Positions 44,983 to 56,086 of a DNA stretch of 64,000 bases are shown piece after piece. This DNA comes from Azolla caroliniana (lineage: Eukaryota; Polypodiophyta): positions 6,448,001 through 6,512,000 of the forward strand of contig JBHGNT010000022.1 in the NCBI GenBank assembly GCA_043228905.1, given 5' to 3'. The notes beneath the pieces are model-generated. The model was not told the origin of the DNA. It searched no databases and saw nothing but the letters and a program-made list of their open reading frames with translations. Position numbers and translations under genes: made by a program. The number at the start of each line of letters is the position of its first letter. Position 1 is the first letter of the stretch.

Positions 44983-45420
44983 TCAGATCTTGTCGATGTC
45001 CTCATCCTCAAACTCGAGGTAGTCATCGGCGCCTCCTTCGTCCTCTTCGTCCATGCCTCCAGCAATACCCTCGTTGAGCCTGACGTTATCCGGGAGCTCA
45101 CCGTAGGCTTTCAGGAGGCGAGCCTCGTCAGGCATGTACTTGAGGATGACGTCCGCCTTGTCGTCCTGGTAGTCTCGGAGGCCGACCAGGACGATGTCGC
45201 CTGATGCGATCCACACCTTCTTGTGCATCTTCCCACGGATGTGGCACAGCCGCTTGGTGCCATCGATGCACAACGCCTCGCACCGTCCGTTCCCCAGCAT
45301 CCTCAGCACCTGGGCGTACTCCTGCCCATCCTCCTTGAACACGAGCTCCCGCTTCTCGTCATCTGCTTCGTTCTTTCCACGCTTCCTGTTCTTCCCTCCC
45401 TTACCTTTGTTCTTCGGCAT
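44983..45420 (-). CDS. eIF1A: Translation initiation factor eIF1A
   Basis: 145 residues from ATG '[20 protein letters not shown]' to '[12 protein letters not shown]', the full length for eukaryotic eIF1A. A basic N-terminal tail leads into an OB-fold (about 30-110) with '[20 protein letters not shown]', '[10 protein letters not shown]' and '[19 protein letters not shown]'. An acidic C-terminal tail follows. eIF1A binds the 40S ribosomal subunit and promotes scanning and start-codon recognition in the cytosol. The coding part has no intron. Purine-rich repeats precede it on the minus strand. It is the only intact cellular gene in the window and is probably functional. Confidence 0.97.
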   Translation of the reverse strand: MPKNKGKGGKNRKRGKNEADDEKRELVFKEDGQEYAQVLRMLGNGRCEALCIDGTKRLCHIRGKMHKKVWIASGDIVLVGLRDYQDDKADVILKYMPDEARLLKAYGELPDNVRLNEGIAGGMDEEDEGGADDYLEFEDEDIDKI

Positions 45421-45469
45421 GCCTTCTTGCTGCCCGCACCGATCTCTCCTCTACCGCTCGATCCTGCTC

Positions 45470-45483
45470 TCTGTGTCTGTCTG

Positions 45484-45520
<37 letters not shown>

Positions 45521-45540
45521 TTTTCCTCTGTGTCGCAGTG
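45470..45540. repeat. CTGT/CT microsatellite upstream of eIF1A
   Basis: Runs of 'tctgtctg' followed by (CT)n. It lies 50-120 bases before the eIF1A start on the minus strand, where it reads as GA/ACAG repeats, probably in the 5' untranslated region. Confidence 0.8.
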
Positions 45541-45750
45541 TCTGTGTGCAAGCACAGCCGAAACCCTAGAGCCTGCGTCGTCTGCGTCTGGCTTTTACTC
45601 GTACCCCTCTCTCTCTCTCTTTCGTTCTTTCGTTCTTTCTTTCTTTCTCTCGTTGTGTGTGTCTTTCGTATGGTATGTACATACATATGTGGTCGCCCAT
45701 TTTTAAGTGAGGGGAACCCACCGCCCTCAACACCAACAATGTGTGTGTGG

Positions 45751-45758
45751 GGGGGGGG

Positions 45759-45800
<42 letters not shown>

Positions 45801-45820
45801 AAGAAAGAAAGAAATATATA
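45751..45820. repeat. G-run, (GA)n and (GAAA)n microsatellite
   Basis: A run of G, then (GA)n, then 'aaagaaagaaag'. It lies about 330-400 bases upstream of eIF1A. Open frames crossing it are composition artefacts. Confidence 0.85.
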
Positions 45821-46110
45821 TTAACGTCTTCTAAGGCCAAATTTGGCCCATGAGACAAATTGGTTTACTAACAAAATGGGGTATTTACCCAACCATCACA
45901 CCTAAAAATAAAATAGCATTTAAGCTAAAATAGTTCTCGTACTGTACAAAACGTGGTATATTCGATAAAGGAAATGACTTTGCACTAGGCCTAATTTCAT
46001 TTCTACCTAAGCCTCTAGAAAAGAAGTGGGAGGTCAAAGGGTTTCGGTGTGGGTGTGACCCGTGGTCCCGGTGTAGAGAGTGCCCCAGCCATGGCTTCTA
46101 GGCGGTGTCG

Positions 46111-46474
46111 CTAATGTTCCGTTATTTTCTTAATTGCTTCTACACCACGTCGAGTTGCTTTCAAACTCGGTATCCAAGGGCGTTTGGTTCTTCTTTGGTT
46201 TTCTGCTTCATCAAGTAAGAGGCCGAGTGGTGCAGGTGTGTCGACATTCGTTGTCTCCCCCTGTCCCTGAAAAACTTCATTTGTTACATGTTGGTGAATA
46301 TTAGAAACATTACTGTCAACATTTTGTAGCTTATTCTCTCTGTGTTGTTTTAGCGCTAGGATGTATTTGCCTAATTTCTTTATATCTAGAGTTTCTAATA
46401 GTTTGGGGAGGGTGGGAGAGGAACCAAGTGTGTCTTGGTATTTTGCCCTTATCTCGGCATAAGTTGGACACTTG
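46111..46474 (-). pseudogene. LINE-like ORF C-terminus, distal part
   Basis: On the minus strand, reading on from the part at 56478-56733 after removal of Gypsy-2, the frame is continuous across the target site as 'EDEYHFTCKCPTYAEIRAKY'. This resembles the tail of LINE-type reverse transcriptase proteins, where 'E...HFL..CP.Y..IR' precedes a helical end ('LPKLLETLDIKKLGKYILAL'). The frame then runs to a stop in 'RRGVEAIKKITEH'. The rest of the LINE was not found. It could also be a host gene derived from such an element. Confidence 0.6.
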
Positions 46475-46864
46475 TGTTGTCTGCCTGGCCGGACTAGCCT
46501 CAACACAGGTGTCTATCCGACACTTCTCCAAAGGGGTGGTAAGGATTGGATGCTAGGTTACACGCGTAAGATAATTACGATTAAGCACAGACGGTAAACA
46601 ATACGAAGATACAGATAAACACGCAATAATTACTACTGTATTCCTTCCGTCCAACCCTTTACAATTCATCGGATCCTTTTATAGGCATCCGGCAAGGTTA
46701 CAATCGGTGCGCTTAGGCAACCGACATCTGAATCGGTCCGGATCCGGATCGGTACAACTGTACCGGATCCGTCCCTCCGAATAATAATTCTACTACTATT
46801 TACTTCCTATTATCCGATCCGACTCCGCCTTCCCACTTGTCCTTGCTCTTCTGACCGGCCAACA
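46475..46864 (-). repeat. Gypsy-2 3' LTR
   Basis: 390 bp. On the minus strand it runs TGTTGGCCGGTC to CCAGGCAGACAACA. The TATA region reads 'cctataaaaggatcc' on the minus strand. Confidence 0.93.
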
Positions 46865-46866
46865 CA

Positions 46867-46906
46867 TGGCACGCCCGTGGGAAAGTGCCTTGCACTTCGA
46901 ATCCAC
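46867..46906 (-). other. Gypsy-2 pre-LTR hairpin and tRNA-like motif
   Basis: On the minus strand, inner stem GTGC-AAG-GCAC, then TCCCACGGGCGTGCCA, then the 3' LTR. On the plus strand the same bases read as a primer site, TGGCACGCCCGTGGG, directly after an LTR. No polypurine tract is seen. Confidence 0.7.
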
Positions 46907-46914
46907 TCCCGGCC

Positions 46915-49827
46915 TCATTCTTCCTCCAAAATATCGAGCACACTCTGCTCGATGGTGTCAAGTGGTGCTTCTTCCTCCTGTTCCTGTTCCTTGCCTGCCT
47001 GGTCTCCGACCTCCGGTTGGGTGGGTTGTTCCGTAAAAATTTGTTGCTCCAGCTCTGCTTGATTCTGTGGTGCCGGTGCTTCCTCACCGCTTCGTCCGGG
47101 TTCTTCCTGTTCTCCCTCTGTTCCAGACTCTGTTCTGTTACCAGTGTCACTTTCTCCGGTCTCGACTAGTTGGCTCGGTACGCCTTCTTCCTCTGCTCTG
47201 GTGTCTTCCGGTCTCAGCTCTTCTTCTTCTCCGGCATCGGTCTGCTCCTGCTCTTCTTCTTCTCCTTCGAACGGAAGTTCTTCTTCGGGTATTCCTCGTC
47301 GGGGTTGTTCGGTGTCGGTTGGTTCAACTTCAGCCGGTCGCTCTCCCTCACTTATAGTGATTGGCGTCGTTCTTCCCTTAGCTTCCTGTCGTAACCGGTC
47401 CTGCTCGTATCTCTCCAACTCCAACTGAGTTGCGAGCTGCCCGTCATCCAACCTCTCTACCAACCCTCGGATTTCTTTGAGATGTTCTTCCGCTAAAGTG
47501 TAGAAATCCTCCGACAATTCTTCCCGAATGGCGACGATACTTTCTTCATCCATCTTGTAGAACTTGTCACCGGTCTTCCTCCGATTCTCGGCATCCGCTC
47601 GGAGTGTCTGCAGCTCGGCTGCCTGTTGTGACCACTCCTTCCATAGCTTTTCCGTACTTTCGTTGATGCTTGCTTGAGCTCGGGTACTCCATCTTGACAT
47701 GATGAGCTTGATCCGGTCAACCCCCGCCTTAGCATGCGCATAAGCTTCTTGCTTTTCCTTCCTTGCCCGTTTTATAATGTCGGCCATTATCTGAGCCTGG
47801 GCCTCGTAATCCGTTTTCTGCTTTTCATAGGTACTTTGCAGTTTGCTGATCATGAAGGTCGATTTTTCCTTTTCTTCATTCCTGATCTTGGTCAGATCCA
47901 GCTTTTCCCGCCTTAGCACCTCTAATTCCTTCCTTCTCTTCGTCGCTTGGGCTATTTCCGCCGACAATGCTTCCTTGTTGGCACTGACATCGTCTATTGC
48001 CTTAGCCAGGTCTAACCGGGTCTCTTTGAGCTGTTCTTTCAGCTTCTCTATTTGCCGGTCGTAGTCTGTTGCCCGTTTCTTGTTGTCCGACTCGGCCTGC
48101 TGTTGATCTCGGTAGAGACGGTCGAAGTCCTCCGTCTTCTGCTTCAGGCGTCGGTTTGCCTGAGCTCTTAACCGATCGTCCTGGTCCTTCTGTTGTCGGA
48201 GTTCTTCCTGCAGTCGTTCTATCTCCTGCTCGGCATGTCGACGCAGTCGGTCCTTCTCCTTTTGCAGCTTCTCTTTTTCTTCTTGCAGTCGGTCATTAGT
48301 GGCTCGACCTTTCCGGAGGCCTTCTTCCATTTTTCGTCTGTCGTCCTCCACCGCTTTCCGCTGCTCCCTTTCTCTTTCCCTTAATGCCTCCTGAGCTTTT
48401 AACTCCTCTCGTAAGGTTTCTATTATTTTTTCGGTCTCAGGGCCGGTTTGCAAGGCTACCGGTTCCGGTTCCGGTTCTGGTTGCTTCCTTGTTGTCCCGA
48501 CCGGCTCGGTGACAACTTGTGCTTGTTGAATTCCTTCCCTTGCCTGCAACAGCTCCCCTTGCATTTCCTCGATCTGTGTTCGGAGCGTGACCAACTCCTG
48601 AGTTGTTGTATGCGTCAGCTGTTGCCTACACGTTTCTTCTTTCTCTAACTGGTCCGCTACTCCCGATAACTGCTCCGAAAGCCATCTCAGCCATTGTGGC
48701 TTTGTTCTTCCTGCGTCGGGGTGGCCTTGCTCACTTCTCTCAAGCTGTTTTTCCGGCCTTTTCTCTGGCTCCGGCGCTTGTTCATTCTTCTTCTCTGGGA
48801 TGATCGGTTCTCTGAAGTCTGGCACAACCGGTGTCGGTGCTGCTTCCCTCGGTACGGGTTCCGGTACTGTTTCCGCCTCGGCTACTGGAGGTGGTCCTTG
48901 CGCCCTCTGCTGAGTTTTGTCAACTGGTGGAGCCGGTCCTTTCGCCCGTCTCTCCCCACCTTGTCTTGCTGGGAGTCTTACCAGTGGTTCGGATGAGTCT
49001 TATGTTTCAGCTTCCTCCTCCAGTGCGGTTACCAGACGGACCTTTTGTATAAAGACCTCTAGTTCCAGTTCCGGCCGTCGCAGCGTTATATGGATTGGTT
49101 TACGCGCTACCGGTTCCTCCTCGGCCGATTTCCCTTTGCCTTTACCTGCCGGTTTTGCCTTTGTTGCCGGTTCCTGTTGCTGTCGGGATGGTCCTTCCCC
49201 CCGTTGTTCTGCTTCTTGTTGGGTCCATCCGGGGGTGTGTTTCTCCAGGATCTGTCGGCGCTTTGTGACCTTTTTCGGCGTCGTCTCCTGCCGACCTCTT
49301 TTCTTTTGTGTGATGGGGAGCACCGGTGGGACTAACACCGTTAGCCATTGTGCTATCCCGGCCCATGGCTTTTTTCCTTCCCCAAGATTCTTGATGGCCT
49401 CCTTCAATCCTTCGGTTATGAAATGGAGCCAGTCTACTTGTAATCCTTCGTATGCTGCTATTAAGAACGTTGCCCGGTACTTGGCTATGGCCGGGGGATG
49501 AGGATTCACGAATCCGTATTCCATCATGGCGCAGGCCACTTCTCCGAACAACAGGTTCTCTTCGCCCTGTGTTCGGTACGCCTTGCTGTTGATAGAGTAC
49601 TCACCGAAATATTCGAACAGGATTTCGCTTGAAGGGTTTTCGATTGTTTGAAGCCCTCCTGCTTTTATCCCCGTGAGCGCCTGCACCGCTCCTTCCGTGA
49701 CTTCTGATAAATCGATCGATGTTGCCGCCTGCTCTGGTTCTGCGTGTGGTGGAGCGTCGACGATCCGCAGCAATCCTTTTAACCCGTTCTCCCTCATCCA
49801 TTGGTGTGCCTCTTCCGACAGTACCAT
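46915..49827 (-). pseudogene. Gypsy-2 third frame (3' ORF), 970 codons, one stop
   Basis: A single minus-strand frame from ATG 'MVLSEEAHQWMRENG' to 'DTIEQSVLDILEEE', broken once by TAA at 49000-49002 (codon 276). Residues 15-190 form a conserved globular-looking region ('EYFGEYSINSKAYRT' about 70, 'LIAAYEGLQVDWLHFI' about 120). Residues 190-350 are basic, then Pro-rich. Residues about 370-760 are almost pure Glu/Arg/Lys/Gln/Leu coiled coil with 'LRADAENRRK' near 741. The rest is acidic and Gln-rich to the end. No transmembrane segment or signal peptide is visible. The frame is open for another 45 codons upstream without an ATG. Gypsy-1 has the same protein. Function unknown; suggested roles include particle transport or nucleic-acid binding. 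Confidence 0.88.
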
Positions 49828-50233
49828 TGTTTCGAATTCTTCTTCTGCTGCCTGTTGTTCGGGATCGGGCTGTGTGTGCTCTGTGCGTCGGATCTCTCTT
49901 TTGTGCTTCTGCGCCTGTATGTAGGAAAATTCGTAAAAAGTGAGTCCTTCGCAGGCCTATGTCTTATATAGTGGCTTTTGCCTCGAGTTGCCCTTTTTCG
50001 TTTCCCGCGCATGTTCCTCTCCCGCCATAATTAGTATGTCCTTTCTTGTTTGCCGCGTGTGAGTGCCCACGTTCCATGCTTTAAATAGCAAGTACGCGCA
50101 CGTCCTTCTTTAATGCATGGTGCCTCTTCGTTGCATGGTGGCGCTCCCACCTCTTGTGATCTCCCCATCATTACTATGATTCGCGTCGATTTTTTTTTAT
50201 TTTTTATTTTTTTCTTTCTTTGTTTGGACCACG
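49828..50233 (-). other. Gypsy-2 spacer between integrase and third frame
   Basis: About 400 bases without a recognised domain. The half nearest the third frame is open in the same reading frame back to a TAG near 49967, so translation might begin earlier or after splicing. A long A-run (T-run on the plus strand) sits near 50190-50220. Confidence 0.45.
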
Positions 50234-53200
50234 TCATTTGCCGGTCCCCCCCGATTTGTTCGGGTTGGTTCGTGTGGATACCGGATCCTTCTGTCGGTTT
50301 TCCGGGATAGTCTTTGTCAGTATCGGTGTCGGTTCTTCCTCGGTCCGAATATCTTCAGCAACGTCTGTCGGTGTCGATTCCTCAACTTGCCGGATTTCCG
50401 GGTTTTTCTTGAACGGGTTGGCTGGCATATTTCCCTTATACGGCTTTAGCCGAAACCCATTTGCCCACTTGCCGATGACATCTCCAGACAACGTGCCGAG
50501 CTGATACGACCCATTGTACTCCTTGGTGATCCAGAACGGTCCGGTCCACCGAAACCGCAACTTTCCCGGCATGTTCCCCATACGTGTCTGGAATAGTAGC
50601 ACCGGTTTCCCGACTTCGAACTCCTTTTCGTTGCCACGCTGGTGTCGGTCCACGAAAGCTTTTCTCCTCCTTTGCTCCAGTTCGAGTTGTAGTAAGCTGG
50701 CTATTCGGTTTTCTTCTAATTCCAACAACGTCGCCAACCGGATTCGTTCGGACTCGTTCTCACTTAAGCGCTCCTTTACCTGAATCCGTAAGCTGGGGAT
50801 CTGGAACTCTACCGGCATGACCGCTTCTAAACCGAATGCTAGTCGGAACGGGGTTGTCCGGATGCTGGTTTTGTACGTTGTTCGGTACGTCCATAGCGCG
50901 CTTTGCAATTTCGTATCCCAGTCGGTCCGGTTCTCGTTGACGATTTTTCGTAGGATGTTCTGCAGAGTTTTGTTCGTTGATTCCGCTAGTCCATTGGCTT
51001 GAGGGTAGTAGGGAGTACTCTTTTTATGTACCACCGCGTAAAATGACGTCAGGCTTTCTACTACCTGCCCGAGAAAATGTCCTCCTTGGTCACTTATAAG
51101 CTCGATCGGGCATCCATACCGGCACCATATGCACTCTTACAGGAACTTTGCTGTGGACGCGGCCGTGTTGTCCCGTAAGGCCTTTGCTTCTACCCATTTG
51201 GTGCAATAGTCGGTCGCCACTATGACATACCGATTTCCGGTTCGCATTGCCGGTGGCTTGAAGGGACCGACAAAGTCCAAACCCCACTTTTGAAACGGTT
51301 CCAAAGGCAAGACCGGGTGGTGTGGCATCCGGGCCTGCTCCGTGGGTTGGCCCAGTCGTTGACACAAATCGCATTCTCTGCTATACTTCACGGCATCTTT
51401 TAGGGTGGTGGGCCACCACAGTCCGCTCTGCCATATTTTCCGAGCGGTTGCGTCGCCGGCATAATGCCCGCCGGCAATTCCACAGTGGGCTTCCCTGAGG
51501 ATTAAATCCTTCTCATCGCTCCGCACTGCTCGTCTCCAGATGCCATCTGCCCCCTTGTGATAGAGGGTGTCTCCAACCAAGCAGAAATGTCTGCTTCTTA
51601 CTGCTACCCTTTTCCTTTCATCGCGGTCCATGTTCTCCAGGGGAACTCCGGTGCTCAGGAACTGATGCATCTCAGTTAGCCATGTGTCTTCATCGGCTAC
51701 CGTTGCATCCGTTGCCGGTTTCGTTGTGATCCGGAACAACTCGGCGTCGGGAAACTCATCCTGGACGCCGTCCCCTGCTTCTCCGGATTCGAGTCTGCTT
51801 AGGTAGTCCGCTACCGCATGCTGCGCCCCGGGTCGGTGGAAAATGTCGAATTCAAATTCCTGTAACAACAGTGTCCATCGTGCAATTTTTCCCGTCAGGG
51901 ATGCCTTCGAGACCAGGTAGAGTAGTGCCGAATGGTCGACATAGAAGGAAAACTTCCTTCCGAGCAGATAGTGCCTGTACTTTGTGACACTATACACCAT
52001 TCCCAATGCCTCGCGTTCCGTCGTAGAGTAATTCCGCTCGGCTTTTGAGAGTTTCCGGCTTGCGTAGTACACCGGTCGGTACCATTTCGGCTCCGTGAGT
52101 TGCATCAGAACGCTGCCAATTGCTACGTCCGACGCGTCGACGAAGACGTGAAAGCTTTTACTCCAATCCAGCGGTTGCACCACCGGAGCTTGCGACAGCA
52201 TAACCTTCAACGCTTGGTAGGCTTCCTCCTCCATCTCTGCCCATAGGAAGGGTACCCTGTGTACGGCAGTATGTAATGGTGTAGCGAAGTCTGCGAGGTG
52301 CCGTATCATCCGGCTATGCCACCTTATTTGGCCCAGGAACCGGCTTAAAGCCTTTGCGTTATTTGGTGCTGGTGCCTCGAGAATCGCCTTGACTTTATCC
52401 GGATCTACCGCGATTCCTTCCTTACTCACCACATGCCCTAGTAAGTTGCCGCTTGCCACTCCAAAGACGCACTTGGCCGGGTTCAGGTTCAAACGGTACT
52501 CGCGGCACTTCTCCAAGCACAGCCGGAGGTGATCGAGATGCTCTCCATGCCGGCTGTAGACCGCGAAATCGTCAAGGAAGACCTGCATAAAACCGGGGAT
52601 ATATTCCCCAAAAATTTCCATTATTATCCTTTGAAAGGTCGCTGGAGACGTCTTTAGTTCGAACATCATCACGACCGCGACGAACACTCCCCATTCCGTT
52701 ACGAACGCTGTCTTCTCCTGGTCAGCCGGGTTCATTCGTATTTGGTTGTAGCCGCTAAATCCATCCAGGAAGCTGTAAACTTCGTGGCCGGCTACCGCAT
52801 CTAACACCTCGTCCGTAAATGGTAGTGGAAACGCATCGGTCACTGTTGCGGCATTTAGTTTTCGGTAGTCCACGCATACCCGGATTTTGCCGTTCTTTTT
52901 CGGGACCACCACTATCGGACTTAGCCAGGTTGCCTGCTTGACCGGTCGGATAAATCCGACCCGGAGGAGCTTATCAATTTCCTCCTTCACCTTCGCCGCA
53001 TAATTCGGATTCATCCGGTACTTGCGTTGAGCGATCGGTTTCGCGTCCGTACTTAGGTGAATTTGGTGCTGATAGAGTTGGGGGTCCAGCCCTCGCATGT
53101 CTTCGTACGACCACACGAACACATCCTTGAAGTCTGTTAATAATGCTACCATTGCCTTCTTTTCTTCCTTCGGCAATTCCTTTGCAACATTTACCGGTCG

Positions 53201-53815
53201 GGGCTTGTCTGTTGTGCCGAGGTCCACCTCCTCTAGTTGGGATGCTTTTACTCTCTGGGATATCGTCATTTCCCTCTCTAGGGATTCCTGCGCTTGTCGC
53301 AGTTCCCGGATCACCGCTTGGTCCGGTTCATCCGGCGTTGTAATGTACGGTTCTATTGCCGCCGTGATATCCACCTCAAATAGTGGGACGATTCGTGGGT
53401 GTTCCTCGAGGTACCGCTCGACTTCCTCGTCCGGTAATCCCTCCAACATGTTAATGCTTTCCGCATACAATGGAGTTGCTTCCTTACTGGTGATCACCCG
53501 TGGTTGCGTCGTTACTCGTACCTTTGTTTTCCCTCGCCGGAATGTGATCATGTTCTTTTGCCCGCTCTGCTTGATATGCGCCGTTCGCAGCCATGGTCGT
53601 CCTAGCAGTAGGGGGTACGCGCCTTGTACATTCAGCTGCAGCACCACGGCCGATATCCGGAATACGTGGCCTCCGATCGTTACTTCCAAATCCTAGATAA
53701 GCCCGGTCGGTCGGACTGAGCTGGTATCCGCCATGCGTAACCAGAAGGGGCATGGTTCCCATTCCCGGATGCCCAGGTTGTTGCATGTCTGTCGGCTGAT
53801 GACATTTACCCCGGA
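50234..53815 (-). pseudogene. Gypsy-2 pol: RT, RNase H, integrase
   Basis: Pol frame with two stops: 53693-53695 (TAG, before '[12 protein letters not shown]') and 51137-51139 (TAA at a Tyr position in the integrase core). The frame 51137-53689 has an inter-domain region, RT ('[20 protein letters not shown]', '[13 protein letters not shown]', 'FLDDFAVYS'), Ty3 RNase H ('[18 protein letters not shown]', '[14 protein letters not shown]') and the integrase zinc finger ('[12 protein letters not shown]', 'CDLCQRLG'). It continues to '[11 protein letters not shown]'. After the stop come 'YPQANGLAESTNK' and a C-terminal domain ending 'NGFRLKPYKGN', without a chromodomain. The reading frame is otherwise clean. 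Confidence 0.93.
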
Positions 53816-56034
53816 GCAATTTCCTTTCCTTTCACGATTGCAGTGGTCCTTCCTCCGGGTTGGAGAAGAATGCCGGTGCTGGCGTCGGCTTCGGTTTGCT
53901 CACGGATGCCTGTAAGTCTGCCGTAAACCGTGGCACCAACTGTAGTAGTCGTGCTAATGGCAACACGATTTGACAGTCCTGTAGCGCGTGCCACGTCGGG
54001 TTTTCTCCTGGCTGTATGATTTCTTCGTCTTTTGGCATATTTTGGTCTCTTACTTCTGCCGCATTCTGTTCATTGGCCTGCTTGATCCATTGTGCCGCTT
54101 GTTTTCTGATTGCCTCCTGGGCTTCCCACTCGGCAGTCTTTCCCTTTGACCGGGTTGTGACCTGCTGTACTTCTGTTATTTCGGTTGTAACCATGTTGAT
54201 TTCCGGCTGCTTGTCATTGGTTTTGCTTGGGCATTGGTTACTATAGTGGCCTTCCTTACGGCAGTAATAACAGTACACCTTGTGACTGTTGCTCGTTTCT
54301 CCTTTGTCCCCGGTTTGGAGGGTGGGTATGCTCCGGCGGTCGTCTTCGGTTTTTCGGTTATCTGGTACCGATACCGGGTTGTCATTCCTCGCTACCTCCC
54401 GACGTTCCTCTCTTCGGAAAAATCCACGCTTCTGATTCCGTCGGAAATTTCGGTTCCCTTATCGCCTCTCTTCTCTGCGTCGTTCGTATTCTGGGGATTC
54501 GTCTCGGTCGTACCGGTCCCGGGGGTAGCTATCTCTGTGTCTCTCCTCTCGGTCATAGTTATCGCGTCTTCTATCAGTGTATCTGTTACCGCGTTCGCGT
54601 TGGTAGCAGTCGTCTCTCCGGAATCGATCCTCGTCCGGGTTCTGATTGCGCGGTTCTATGTGTCGAACCGGTGCTGCCTGCCGATTTAACAGGTTATATT
54701 CGCATTGGTCCGTTGTATGGGCTCGAGAGTTGCAGATCATACATTGTGTCCGCAGGGTGTAGTCTACTGTTGAGTGCCCCGAATTTAGGCATGTTGTGCA
54801 TTGTAAGGCCTGTCGGAACCTCAGGTCTTCCTCCTTCGGGAGTGCCCGGTGTAACATCCCCATCGACAAGAAGGGGCTAGTCTTGTCCATTTCTAAAACC
54901 CGATCAATAACTTGGTCCATTGTGCTGGTTTGGAAATCAAGGACTCCGCACATTGTTCGAAGTGGCTCTTTCAGCGCGGCCAAAAAGACTGCTTTGGCTT
55001 CGTCTTCGGGTGGTGCTCTTGTCAGTTGGCTGTGCAGGGTCTGAAACCGAATGATGAATTGTGGCACAGTCTCGTTCTCTTCTTGCCGGGTGGTGTAGAA
55101 CTGCCCGACCAATTCCCTTTGCTCAAATTGTCTGTGAAAAAGCCTGAGGAATCTGGCCTTCAAGGCATCGAATGTGGCAAAGTTGCCTGGTAAGTGCTTT
55201 GCATGCCATCGGGCCGCCGGTCCTTCTAAGGTTATGCCGAATTCGGCGACTTTGGATCGTTCGGCTTCGGGCTCCGTCAGTCTTTGGGAGACATGGTTGG
55301 CTTCCCATGTTTGGAGGAATGCGTACACGTGTGCCTCCGCATCGGCCTCATCCCGGTACTTTGGGTATGGGTACGGCATCGTGTCGTCCAACTGACTCTC
55401 CTGCTTCCTCCGCTCTCTGTCCGCTGTTGGCGTTGGTGTGAGAACCTTTGGTTCCTCCGCGGGTGTTGCCGGTGTTGCCGGTGTCCGGTCCTTTGGTTCC
55501 TCCGCGGGTGTGGTCGGTATCCGCTCCTTCGGTTCCTTCGCGGGTGTTGTCGGTATCCGCTCCCTTCGGTTCCTTCGTGGTTGTTGTTGGTATCCGGTCA
55601 GCCTCCCTCGGCGATTGCCGGTCACCGAATTCCAGGGTTATTTCTTCCTCTGGCTCCGGTGTTACTGAGTCTTCCGACCCCTCTTCCTCCCGGTCATTTG
55701 GTGTGTTGTGGCTGCTTTTATACCGGGATGCAACGCTTCCGTCGCTTTCCGACTCCGCCTCAAGTGTTGCGAATGCTTCCGAGTCCCCGTCGCCCCCGGC
55801 GAGCGTCTGTAGTATCGTTTCCGCCTCTTGCAGGCTTGTTATGCTACTGCCTTCATCGGGGATTTGCAGAACCCGGAACTGCAGTGCTTCTTCTGCGACT
55901 CTCCGAAGAGTTTTGGAGAATGACCGATCCCACCGGATCTCGTCGACGGTTTGCTGCAGGGCTTCCCGTCGTTGCTCGCGTTCGGTGTATCGTCTCCCTC
56001 GTTCGGTGATGTGGTCGTCGTTTGGTCTAGACAT
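53816..56034 (-). pseudogene. Gypsy-2 gag and protease N-terminus
   Basis: Gag starts at ATG 'MSRPNDDHITERGRRYTE', soon after the primer site. A one-base insertion (an extra G in 'GAAGGGAGC', near 55563) shifts the frame in the Thr/Pro/Lys repeat linker. The frame then continues through 'RSKVAEFGITLEGPAARW', 'FQTSTMDQVIDRVLEMD' and a pair of knuckles ('CTTCLNSGHS', whose last Cys is Tyr, and 'CMICNSRAHTTDQC'). An Arg/Asp/Tyr-rich stretch with a TAA at 54459-54461 follows, then a third knuckle 'CYYCRKEGHYSNQC' (54236-54277 region). The protease leader follows, but the catalytic DGGSG segment present in Gypsy-1 is missing, with a frame change. Confidence 0.88.
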
Positions 56035-56062
56035 CCATCCCTCGGTTGTCCTCTGCACTTTG

Positions 56063-56080
56063 CAGGAATCGTGGTCGCCA
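56063..56080 (-). other. Gypsy-2 primer binding site
   Basis: On the minus strand TGGCGACCACGATTCCTG follows the 5' LTR by a few bases. It is identical to the Gypsy-3 site. Confidence 0.8.
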
Positions 56081-56086
56081 AAATAG

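Noticed and set aside
44746-45834. Plus-strand frames opposite eIF1A
   Set aside because: Shadows of the conserved minus-strand gene and of CT microsatellites.
46877-49943. Plus-strand open frames along Gypsy-2
   Set aside because: Antisense shadows of the GC-rich third frame and gag of Gypsy-2.
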